Source: Spironucleus salmonicida
Taxonomy: Eukaryota > Fornicata > Diplomonadida > Hexamitidae
Reading direction: 5' to 3'
NCBI GenBank assembly: GCA_000497125.2
Contig: CM035321.1
Coordinates: 8,001-72,000 of the forward strand
Length of the DNA: 64,000 nucleotides
Shown: positions 25,001-38,078 of the stretch, one piece after another
Position numbering within the stretch: position 1 is the first letter of the stretch
Layout: each line of letters opens with the position of its first letter
Made by a program: the position numbers and the translations under genes
Notes under the pieces: model-generated
What the model was told of the DNA's origin: nothing
Seen by the model: only the letters and a program-made list of their open reading frames with translations
Databases searched by the model: none

Positions 25001-28000
25001 CATAGTAGTATATTATATAAGTACAATAGTATATACTAAATATCCTTATAAGCACCACTCCCAATGCATATATACTACTAAACTCCAATTAAGATATTCC
25101 TATATATACTATAGTATTGTATTGTCGTCAAGCACTATCCCAGTACCACTCACGCCTGCCTTGGTGCTGTCTATGGAAATACTTGGGGTACCGTACTGGT
25201 GGTACCCACTTCACTAGCAGCCACCTATGCCAAATATGAAGGTTAAGCCATTATTCACTATGCCAACAGCATCGACTCAGCCTCGTAGCACCAAAATGTG
25301 GAAGGCCTAAGCTAGCATAATCTCAGTCCTGTTCTTAATAAATTATGATATTGCTACCTCGCTGGGTCCTGACCACCAGCTAGCGCTATCTCGTCACCCC
25401 TGATAGCCACACTCTCGCTGACCTCGCTTTGGTACAACTCATCCTGCGAGTCGTCGTTACCATCTAACATTCATCCATCCCTATGCTTCTGTCTTAAGCA
25501 GCATACCGGGTGAGACTGCAGAGTATCATGTTTGATAGATTATGCATCATGCGGGTATTAAAGATAAAATACAAGCAGTCTTCGGCATAGCCTGTGCTTG
25601 CATTACTAGTGAGAATACCCTTCCTAGTGTACTGTGTACCTGGGCTCATAAGTGAATATATATTATTAAGGGTAGTAGTATATTCTATAAATACAATAGT
25701 AATATATTATATATCCTTATAGGCACCACTCCCAATGCATCTATACTACTAAACTCCATTTAAGATATTACTATATATACTATAGTATTGTATTGTCGTC
25801 AAGCACTATCCCAGTACCACTCACGCCTGCCGTGGTGCTGTCTATGGAAATACTTGGGGTACCGTACTAGTGGTGCCCACTTCAGTAGCAGATAGTTATT
25901 AAAGATAGAATACAATCAGTATTCGGCATAACCTGTGCTTGTACTCTACTAGTGAGAATACCCTTCTTAGTGTACTGTGCACCTGGGCTCATAAGTGAAT
26001 ATATATTAGTAAGCATAGTAGTATATTCTATAAATACAATAGTAATATACTAAATATCCTTACAAGCACCACTCCCAATGCATATATACTACTAAACTCC
26101 AATTAAGATATTCCTATATATACTATAGTATTGCATACTCATCAAGCACTATCCCAGTACCACTCACGCCTGCCTTGGTGCTGTCTATGGAAATACTTGG
26201 GGTACCGTACTGGTGGTACCCACTTCAGTAGCAGGCAGGTACTACACATAGAATATACTAACATCATTCGGCATAACCTGTGCTTGTACTCTACAGGTAA
26301 GAATAGCCTTCTTAGGCTACTGTGCACCTGGGCTCATAAGTGAATATATATTAGTAAGGGTAGTAGTATATTCTATAAATACAATAGTAATATACTAAAT
26401 ATCCTTATAGGCACCACTCCCAATGCATATATACTACTAAACTCCAATTAAGTTATTACTATATATACTATAGTATTGTATAGTCATCGAGCACTATGCA
26501 GTACCACTCATGCCTGCCTTCGTGCTGTCTATGGAGCTACTTGGGGTACCGTACTAGTGGTACCCACTTCACTAGCAGCCACCTATGCCAAATATGAAGG
26601 TTAAGCCATTATTCACTATGCCAACAGCATCGACTCAGCCTCGTAGCACCAAAATGTGGAAGGCCTAAGCTAGCATAATCTCAGTCCTGTTCTTAATAAA
26701 TTATGATATTGCTACCTCGCTGGGTCCTGACTACCAGCTAGCGCCATCTCGTCACCCTGATAGCCACACTCTCGCTGACCTCGCTTTGGTAAAACTCATC
26801 CTGCGAGTCGTCGTTACCATTTAAAACTCATCCATCCCTATGCTTCTGTCTTAAGCAGCATACCGGGTGAGACTGCAAAATACCATTTTTGATAGATTAT
26901 GCATCATCCGGGTATTAAAGATATAATACAATCAGTATTCGGCATAACCTGTGCTTGTACTCTACTAGTGAGAATACCCTTCTTAGTGTACTGTGTACCT
27001 GGGCTCATAAGTGAATATATATTAGTAAGCATAGTGTTATATTCTAGAAATACAATAGTAATATACTAAATATCCTTATAGGCACCACTCCCAATGCATA
27101 TATACTACTAAACTCCAATTAAGATATTCCTATATATACTATAGTATTGTATAATCATCCAGCACTATCCCAGTACCACTCACGCCTGCCGTGGTGCTGT
27201 CTATGGAAATACTTGGGGTACCGTACTAGTGGTGCCCACTTCAGTAGCAGATAGTTATTAAAGATAGAATACAATCAGTATTCGGCATAACCTGTGCTTG
27301 TACTCTACTAGTGAGAATACCCTTCTTAGTGTACTGTGCACCTGGGCTCATAAGTGAATATATATTAGTAAGTATAGTGTTATATTCTAGAAATACAATA
27401 GTAATATACTAAATATCCTTATAGGCACCACTCCCAATGCATATATACTACTAAACTCCAATTAAGATATTCCTATATATACTATAGTATTGTATTGTCG
27501 TCAAGCACTATCCCAGTACCACTCACGCCTGCCGTGGTGCTGTCTATGGAAATACTTGGGGTACCGTACTAGTGGTGCCCACTTCAGTAGCAGATAGTTA
27601 TTAAAGATATAATACAATCAGTATTCGGCATAACCTGTGCTTGTACTCTACTAGTGAGAATACCCTTCTTAGTGTACTGTGCACCTGGGCTCATAAGTGA
27701 ATATATATTAGTAAGCATAGTAGTATATTCTATAAGTACAATAGTATATGCTAAATATCCTTATAAGCACCACTCCCAATGCATATATACTACTAAACTC
27801 CAATTAAGATATTCCTATATATACTATAGTATTGTATTGTCGTCAAGCACTATCCCAGTACCACTCACGCCTGCCTTGGTGCTGTCTATGGAAATACTTG
27901 GGGTACCGTACTGGTGGTACCCACTTCACTAGCAGGCAGGTACTACACATAGAATATACAAACAGTCTTCGGCATAGCCTGTGCTTGTACTCTACAGGTG

Positions 28001-31000
28001 AGAATACCCTTCCTAGTGCTACTGTGTACCTGGGCTCATAAGTGAATATATATTAGTAAGGGTAGTAGTATATTCTATAAGTACAATAGTATATACTAAA
28101 TATCCTTACAAGCACCACTCCCAATGCATATATACTATGAAACTCCAATTAAGTTATTACTATATATACTATAGTATTGCATACTCATCAAGCACTATCC
28201 CAGTACCACTCACGCCTACCGTGGTGCTGTCTATGGAAATACTTGGGGTACCGTACTGGTGGTACCCACTTCAGTAGCAGGCAGGTATTACACATAGAAT
28301 ATACAAACAGTCTTCGGCATAACCTGTGCTTGTACTCTACAGGTAAGAATAGCCTTCTTAGTGCTACTGTGCACCTGGGCTCATAAGTGAATATATATTA
28401 GTAAGCATAGTAGTATATTCTATAAATACAATAGTAATATACTAAATATCCTTATAGGCACCACTCCCAATGCATACATACTACTAAACTCCATTTAAGA
28501 TATTATATATATACTATAGTATTGTATTGTCGTCAAGCACTATCCCAGTACCACTCACGCCTGCCTTGGTGCTGTCTATGGAAATACTTGGGGTACCGTA
28601 CTGGTGGTACCCACTTCAGTAGCAGGCAGGTACTACACATAGAATATACTAACATCATTCGGCATAGCCTGTGCTTGTACTCTACAGGTAAGAATAGCCT
28701 TCTTAGGCTACTGTGCACCTGGGCTCATAAGTGAATATATATTAGTAAGCATAGTAGTATATTCTATAAATACAATAGTAATATACTAAATATCCTTATA
28801 GGCACCACTCCCAATGCATACATACTACTAAACTCCATTTAAGATATTACTATATATACTATAGTATTGCATACTCATCAAGCACTATCCCAGTACCACT
28901 CACGCCTACCGTGGTGCTGTCTATGGAGCTACTTGGGGTACCGTACTAGTGGTACCCACTTCACTAGCAGGCAGGTACTACACATAGAATATACTAACAT
29001 CATTCGGCATAGCCTGTGCTTGTACTCTACAGGTAAGAATAGCCTTCTTAGTGTACTGTGCACCTGGGCTCATAAGTGAATATATATTAGTAAGCATAGT
29101 AGTATATTATATAAGTACAATAGTATATACTAAATATCCTTACAAGCACCACTCCCAATGCATATATACTATGAAACTCCAATTAAGTTATTACTATATA
29201 TACTATAGTATTGCATACTCATCAAGCACTATCCCAGTACCACTCACGCCTGCCTTGGTGCTGTCTATGGAAATACTTGGGGTACCGTACTGGTGGTACC
29301 CACTTCAGTAGCAGGCAGGTACTACACATAGAATATACTAACATCATTCGGCATAGCCTGTGCTTGTACTCTACAGGTGAGAATACCCTTCCTAGTGCTA
29401 CTGTGTACCTGGGCTCATAAGTGAATATATATTAGTAAGTATAGTAGTATATTCTATAAGTACAATAGTATATGCTAAATATCCTTATAAGCACCACTCC
29501 CAATGCATATATACTATGAAACTCCAATTAAGTTATTCCTATATATACTATAGTATTGTATAATCATCCAGCACTATCCCAGTACCACTCACGCCTGCCT
29601 TCGTGCTGTCTATGGAGCTACTTGGGGTACCGTACTAGTGGTACCCAGTTCAGTAGCAGGCAGGTACTACACATAGAATATACAAACAGTCTTCGGCATA
29701 ACCTGTGCTTGTACTCTACAGGTAAGAATAGCCTTCTTAGGCTACTGTGCACCTGGGCTCATAAGTGAATATATATTAGTAAGGGTAGTAGTATATTCTA
29801 TAAATACAATAGTAATATACTAAATATCCTTATAGGCACCACTCCCAATGCATATATACTACTAAACTCCAATTAAGTTATTACTATATATACTATAGTA
29901 TTGTATAGTCATCGAGCACTATGCAGTACCACTCATGCCTGCCTTCGTGCTGTCTATGGAGCTACTTGGGGTACCGTACTAGTGGTACCCACTTCACTAG
30001 CAGCCACCTATGCCAAATATGAAGAGTAAACCATTATTCAGTATGCCAACAGCCGCAACTCAGGGTCGTAGCACCAAAATGTGGAGGTCCTAAGCTAGCA
30101 TAAGTTCAGTCCTATTCTTGCTAAATTATGATATTGCTACCTCGCTGGGTCCTGACTACCAGCTAGCGCCATCTCGTCACCCTGATAGCCACACTCTCGC
30201 TGACCTCGCTTTGGCAAAACTCATCCTGCGAGTCGTCGTTACCATTTAAAACTCATCCATCCCTATGCTTCTGTCTTAAGCAGCATACCGGGTGAGACTG
30301 CAAAATACCATTTTTGATAGATTATGCATCATCCGGGTATTAAAGATATAATACAATCAGTATTCGGCATAACCTGTGCTTGTACTCTACTAGTGAGAAT
30401 ACCCTTCTTAGTGTACTGTGCACCTGGGCTCATAAGTGAATATATATTAGTAAGCATAGTAGTATATTCTATAAATACAATAGTAATATACTAAATATCC
30501 TTATAGGCACCACTCCCAATGCATATATACTACTAAACTCCAATTAAGTTATTACTATATATACTATAGTATTGTATAGTCATCGAGCACTATGCAGTAC
30601 CACTCATGCCTACCTTGGTGCTGTCTATGGAAATACTTGGGGTCCAGTACTGGTGGTACCCACTTCACTAGCAGGCAGGTACTACACATAGAATATACAA
30701 ACAGTCTTCGGCATAGCCTGTGCTTGCATTACTAGTAAGAATACCCTTCTTAGTGCTACTGTGCACCTGGGCTCATAAGTGAATATATATTAGTAAGGGT
30801 AGTAGTATATTCTATAAGTACAATAGTATATGCTAAATATCCTTATAAGCACCACTCCCAATGCATATATACTACTAAACTCCAATTAAGATATTACTAT
30901 ATATACTATAGTATTGCATACTCATCAAGCACTATCCCAGTACCACTCACGCCTACCGTGGTGCTGTCTATGGAGCTACTTGGGGTACCGTACTAGTGGT

Positions 31001-34000
31001 ACCCACTTCACTAGCAGCCACCTATGCCAAATATGAAGAGTAAACCATTATTCAGTATGCCAACAGCCGCAACTCAGCCTCGTAGCACCAAAATGTGGAA
31101 GGCCTAAGCTAGCATAAGTTCAGTCCTATTCTTGCTAAATTATGATATTGCTACCTCGCTGGGTCCTGACTACCAGCTAGCGCCATCTCGTCACCCTGAT
31201 AGCCACACTCTCGCTGACCTCGCTTTGGCAAAACTCATCCTGCGAGTCGTCGTTACCATTTAAAACTCATCCATCCCTATGCTTCTGTCTTAAGCAGCAT
31301 ACCGGGTGAGACTGCAAAATACCATTTTTGATAGATTATGCATCATCCGGGTATTAAAGATATAATACAATCAGTATTCGGCATAACCTGTGCTTGTACT
31401 CTACTAGTGAGAATACCCTTCTTAGTGTACTGTGCACCTGGGCTCATAGGTGAATATATATTATTAAGCATAGTAATGTATTATATAAATACAATAGTAA
31501 TATACTAAATATCCTTATAGGCACCACTCCCAATGCATACATACTACTAAACTCCATTTAAGATATTACTATATATACTATAGTATTGTATTGTCGTCAA
31601 GCACTATCCCAGTACCACTCACGCCTGCCGTGGTGCTGTCTATGGAAATACTTGGGGTCCAGTACTAGTGGTACCCACTTCACTAGCAGCCACCTATGCC
31701 AAATATGAAGGTTAAGCCATTATTCACTATGCCAACAGCATCGACTCAGCCTCGTAGCACCAAAATGTGGAAGGCCTAAGCTAGCATAATCTCAGTCCTG
31801 TTCTTAATAAATTATGATATTGCTACCTCGCTGGGTCCTGACTACCAGCTAGCGCCATCTCGTCACCCTGATAGCCACACTCTCGCTGACCTCGCTTTGG
31901 TAAAACTCATCCTGCGAGTCGTCGTTACCATTTAAAACTCATCCATCCCTATGCTTCTGTCTTAAGCAGCATACCGGGTGAGACTGCAAAATATCATTTT
32001 TGATAGATTATGCATCATCCGGGTATTAAAGATATAATACAATCAGTATTCGGCATAACCTGTGCTTGTACTCTACAGGTGAGAATACCCTTCCTAGTGT
32101 ACTTTGTACCTGGGCTCATAAGTGAATATGTATTAGTAAGCATAGTAGTATATTCTATAAATACAATAGTAATATACTAAATATCCTTACAAGCACCACT
32201 CCCAATGCATATATACTACTAAACTCCAATTAAGATATTCCTATATATACTATAGTATTGTATAATCATCCAGCACTATCCCAGTACCACTCACGCCTGC
32301 CTTCGTGCTGTCTATGGAGCTACTTGGGGTACCGTACTAGTGGTACCCAGTTCAGTAGCAGGCAGGTATTACACATAGAATATACAAACAGTCTTCGGCA
32401 TAACCTGTGCTTGTACTCTACTAGTGAGAATAGCCTTCTTAGTGTACTTTGCACCTGGGCTCATAAGTGAATATATATTAGTAAGCATAGTAGTATATTC
32501 TATAAGTACAATAGTATATGCTAAATATCCTTATAAGCACCACTCCCAATGCATATATACTACTAAACTCCAATTAAGATATTCCTATATATACTATAGT
32601 ATTGTATTGTCGTCAAGCACTATCCCAGTACCACTCATGCCTGCCTTCGTGCTGTCTATGGAGCTACTTGGGGTACCAGTACTGGTGGTACCCACTTCAC
32701 TAGCAGCCACCTATGCCAAATATGAAGGTTAAGCCATTATTCACTATGCCAACAGCATCGACTCAGCCTCGTAGCACCAAAATGTGGAAGGCCTAAGCTA
32801 GCATAATCTCAGTCCTGTTCTTAATAAATTATGATATTGCTACCTCGCTGGGTCCTGACTACCAGCTAGCGCCATCTCGTCACCCTGATAGCCACACTCT
32901 CGCTGACCTCGCTTTGGTAAAACTCATCCTGCGAGTCGTCGTTACCATTTAAAACTCATCCATCCCTATGCTTCTGTCTTAAGCAGCATACCGGGTGAGA
33001 CTGCAAAATATCATTTTTGATAGATTATGCATCATCCGGGTATTAAAGATATAATACAATCAGTATTCGGCATAACCTGTGCTTGTACTCTACTAGTGAG
33101 AATACCCTTCTTAGTGTACTGTGCACCTGGGCTCATAAGTGAATATATATTAGTAAGCATAGTAGTATATTCTATAAATACAATAGTATATACTAAATAT
33201 CCTTATAAGCACCACTCCCAATGCATATATACTACTAAACTCCAATTAAGTTATTACTATATATACTATAGTATTGCATACTCATCAAGCACTATCCCAG
33301 TACCACTCACGCCTACCGTGGTGCTGTCTATGGAGCTACTTGGGGTACCGTACTAGTGGTACCCAGTTCAGTAGCAGATAGTTATTAAAGATAAAATACA
33401 AGCAGTCTTCGGCATAGCCTGTGCTTGCATTACTAGTGAGAATAGCCTTCTTAGTGTACTTTGCACCTGGGCTCATAAGTGAATATATATTAGTAAGCAT
33501 AGTAGTATATTCTATAAATACAATAGTAATATACTAAATATCCTTATAGGCACCACTCCCAATGCATATATACTACTAAACTCCAATTAAGATATTCCTA
33601 TATATACTATAGTATTGTATTGTCGTCAAGCACTATCCCAGTACCACTCACGCCTGCCGTGGTGCTGTCTATGGAAATACTTGGGGTACCGTACTGGTGG
33701 TACCCACTTCAGTAGCAGGCAGGTATTACACATAGAATATACAAACAGTCTTCGGCATAACCTGTGCTTGTACTCTACAGGTAAGAATAGCCTTCTTAGG
33801 CTACTGTGCACCTGGGCTCATAAGTGAATATATATTATTAAGGGTAGTAGTATATTCTATAAGTACAATAGTATATACTAAATATCCTTACAAGCACCAC
33901 TCCCAATGCATATATACTATGAAACTCCAATTAAGTTATTACTATATATACTATAGTATTGCATACTCATCAAGCACTATCCCAGTACCACTCACGCCTA

Positions 34001-34583
34001 CCGTGGTGCTGTCTATGGAGCTACTTGGGGTACCGTACTAGTGGTACCCAGTTCAGTAGCAGATAGTTATTAAAGATAAAATACAAGCAGTCTTCGGCAT
34101 AGCCTGTGCTTGCATTACTAGTGAGAATAGCCTTCTTAGTGTACTTTGCACCTGGGCTCATAAGTGAATATATATTAGTAAGCATAGTAGTATATTATAT
34201 AGATACAATAGTAATATACTAAATATCCTTACAAGCACCACTCCCAATGCATATATACTACTAAACTCCAATTAAGATATTACTATATATACTATAGTAT
34301 TGCATTGTCATCAAGCACTATCCCAGTACCACTCACGCCTACCTTAGCACTATCTATGGAAATACTTGGGGTACCAGTACTAGTGGTACCCAGTTCAGTA
34401 GCAGCCAGCTATGCCAAATATGAAGGTTAAGCCATTATTCACTATGCCAACAGCATCGACTCAGCCTCGTAGCACCAAAATGTGGAAGTCCTAAGCTAGC
34501 ATAATCTCAGTCCTATTCTTAATAAATTACGGTATTGCTACCTCGCTGGGTCCTGACCACCAGCTAGCGCTATCCTCGCCACC
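16021..34583. repeat. Satellite array 2: about 41 monomers of 345 bp with about 14 interspersed 330-bp linkers
   Basis: The head block (16021 to about 16540) copies 1011-1530 with very few differences. After it the 345-bp monomer repeats about 41 times, counted by the recurring CCTGGGCTCATA. Runs of 6, 3, 6, 1, 2, 1, 1, 3, 9, 2, 1, 2 and 4 monomers are separated by linkers that begin GCCACCTATGCC and end in CATC(C/A)GGGTATTAAAGATA. Linkers start near 18436, 19797, 22188, 22859, 23876, 24546, 25219, 26578, 30003, 31016, 31687, 32706 and 34404; the last is cut off near 34575. Monomers carry an inverted repeat GGGTACC-N8-GGTACCC and the string ACTATATATACTATAGTA. Longer recent duplications are visible, for example about 18855-19880 against 33462-34487. 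Frequent 1-bp indels argue that it is not translated. Confidence 0.93.
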
Positions 34584-37500
34584 GGCTAAAGCAAACATTA
34601 GAAAGCCAGCTGATACCTTTATGTCCAAACTTCCCAGCCATTTATTCTTACAGGCGTGCTAAGTGCCTACCGGCAGAAGCATACTCCCCATCTAGTATAT
34701 CTGCTTCGCTAAGTTCTACCCATATATTAAATATATGTGATATTGATATGTGAAAGGTAATATAGAATTACTGCTAGTATTACTACTATAAGAACTTACT
34801 ACCAATATTGTACCGAAAGTATTATTTTATAGCAGAATACACTAAGTCCAATATTGTGCTTCCATACCCAAGAATGTAGGACCCAATATCAAAACTTATT
34901 GGCAACCGAGGCATCGTCTTGTACTTAATGAAATAAGAGTTTGCAATAGTTTTGCTGTCTAAAACCATCTATTAACAATTAATCTTAAATAGAACAAATA
35001 GCTTAAATGCACATCTTCATTTCAAGCAAACCCAGGCAAAAGGCTAGCGTGCTATAGGATTATCCTAGGTCATATGTCCATATGTGATTTAGACTCTTGC
35101 TTTTTGATGAGCTTTGACTTCTCTTGGTTGTTGCGTTACTGCTGCAATATAGTGTTGTAAGAGGTATTATCACTATATTATATATTTGCATACAAACATT
35201 ATACTAATTAAGGCTACCCTAGTAATAAATAATTTACATTTGTTGTATAAACGATCTCTTCAAATCATATATAGCATTATATGTTACTTTTATAAGTAAC
35301 ATATTTGAGGCAATGAATCACTAACTCTCGCAGTGTGATCTTGTACCGTCTCGCATTCTTAAGCATCAGATCATAAACCTTACTCGTTGAAATTGATAAG
35401 TAGGTATTTTACTGGTAATCCACTAACTAACTTACTCGAGTGTAGGATATTCACTAAATAGTACTAGCATATTATCTATAATAGTCAATGTAATATGCGT
35501 ATAAAGGATATTGACTGATTATCAAAAATATAAATAGTGTCACTGAGTCATTCTTTAAAAATTTAAATTATATTATTGTATTATATACTATAAAATTATT
35601 TATCATTCTCACTAACAGCCAAAAACTATCATAAATATTATGAGTACTTTTGTTGAATTTATTACGGGTATTAATTTTTAACAAGTTAGCTAGATTTATT
35701 TATATTTGATGTAATGAATTAATAATTGAGTTTTTCACCAAACCGAAGCCGTGAGGGAACTATACCCCTTAACATAATAAACATAGCAGACCAAATATTT
35801 ATTGATTGAATAGCTAAGAAAATTAACAATTTACTCAGTTATGCTATATTAATATTTTTAGTAAGAAGGGCTAAAGTTTCCCTATCGAAACTATAGATTT
35901 GTAAGATAGCACTTTAAATAAAGTAACCAAAAACTGAACAAATTTTGTAATATAATTATGGTATAGCTGTTTGCAAACTCTAACAATATAACTTATTAAT
36001 TTATATAAAAATACTCATTATACAATTGGTTGTGTTATTCGTTCAATGAATACTAATTTTAGCATGTTTCTCCATTAAGATAATTATCATCGTTTCATCA
36101 GTAAAAACATTTAAAACTATCAAACTGCTTTACATTAATACTAGATAATTATACGTTGTGTGAATAAAAATATTAATTTATTCTTACTAATAGATTCAAA
36201 CCTTACATGATGTAACATGAAAATGGTCATTAGTAGTAAATATACTTGAAAAATTAGATATTCAAAATTAACCTGTATACCCAATAATATCAATTTGTAT
36301 TATGAACAAACCATAGTAACTATCATATACTCTTAAGTATTTCGGTGTGCTATGAAATTATGTGCAGTCTTAAACTTGTCTGTTATTCTTATATGCTTTT
36401 ATCATCATCCAAAAATACCTTTTAGACAATTTTAACCTTGATTTGTAGATAGATTAAAGATAAACTCGATATACCCAAATACAGGTAAATATACTAGAGT
36501 TATTTTTATATTATGAAAAGTCTATTGCCAAATTTATATAGAAAATCTCTATTAGTAGTTAAACAACTATATGCGAATATGTGTATGTTTGAAATATAAA
36601 AATGTCAACAGTCATACAATTTCAGGGTTAAAATAATAATTTTTAATTCTTTTGATCTTTATGCTTATATATTTACTATTTATGATAATTACTTGCTACT
36701 ATAAACCATCATAATTTTTCTGTAATTTCTAGAAAATAATAAAGTGTTTTTGATATAAATTAATATGAATATAATATCCGTGTAAATTATCAATATGTAT
36801 GATATTATTATATATGACATAACGGATTATACTATTAAAATATTTATAGTAATCATTTACTACAATTTTTTTAATAAAAGTGCAACTTAAGTAAGAACTT
36901 ATATCACTATTCTATTGTCTTTCCACATACATAAATTAGTTCATAAAATTAATGATAAATTTTAAATAATGTTGTTGAAGAAATACAAATTATTATATCA
37001 TTTCGTAGAACTTTTTGTATTTATTTTTTAATTTCTATATAAATATAATCTTATTATTAGCATCAATATTGCTAAATTTTATATATAGTAATATGAATTG
37101 ATAGTGTTTTATATATGTAATTCGTATCATTTAATTAATATTATCATCATACTTAAAAGGTAACCAATTTAATAAAAATATGTATTTACACAAATAAATA
37201 ACTTTAGTTATTAGAAATTTTTATAAATAATTGGTGATATTATTACTAATTATTATTATTAACAATTTTTAGTGATAGATTGTTTTATTTTTCAAAAAAA
37301 AGTAATCTTTCTTTGAAACTTAATGCTAAATATTATTAGTAAATTCAAAAAAACGTACAATCATTCATATAACAAAATATGTTCTTATTTATTTATTTAT
37401 TTTGCATACGATAAACTATGAAATTAAAACTTTTTAGAATCCATATTAACTTGAAAACCAAGAAGCAAAATGGCTGTTAACTTCTACATGTTAATTATTA

Positions 37501-38078
37501 GTGTAGATAATAATTTGTTCGCATTATAATATAATTTTAAGCATTGGCGAAAGATCATATTTACTCTACGATAACATCGAAATTTTATATCTCCATTTTA
37601 TCATTTACTCTATAAAGTCATAATTTATTGTACTACATTGCTTGAAATTAATATTTATTATATATAAATGTAATTAAGATTATAAAGTAAATGATGATAT
37701 GTGAATATTAAATCTGATTTTTTAGTTAATGAATAGTTTAACTTATTGTAAGGATATTCTAAAACTATCATAAAATATACTCTATTATCTTAAAATATTA
37801 TACCTAATTTAAAACGTTATATTTTAATAAATAGTAATATACATATTAAAACAGTTTAATATTATTTATATTATATTTACTATATTTAAATAAATAATTC
37901 ATTCATGTTCTTCTAAATTAATAATCCCAACACATAAATCACGTAAATATAATGAAATAAACAGCTAAGCGCACCATGTCAATAATACAAGCAAACATCA
38001 CAGTAAATCATTTTATCCCAAAAATTTATATTATTATTTAATTTATATAATATTATTTATATTTAGCCTTTCCGCATA
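34584..38078. other. 3.5-kb AT-rich region without a supported gene
   Basis: After the array there is a short GC-richer patch (about 34,580-34,720), then very AT-rich DNA. No reading frame with the altered code has the amino-acid composition of the neighbouring genes over a useful length. I see no rRNA, tRNA or tandem repeat. A short less AT-rich string near 35,735-35,765 is unexplained. The last few hundred bases must contain the promoter of the gene starting at 38079. Confidence 0.5.

Noticed and set aside
3293-33827. Recurring 60-100-residue open frames in the arrays (for example starting near 3293, 21056, 29556, 33615)
   Set aside because: They are the same satellite monomer in the same phase, repeat with the unit, and are destroyed by 1-bp indels in neighbouring units; no family resemblance.
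1400-34500. CRISPR-like array
   Set aside because: The repeated units are about 345 bp with no short repeat and unique spacer pattern, and the genome is eukaryotic.
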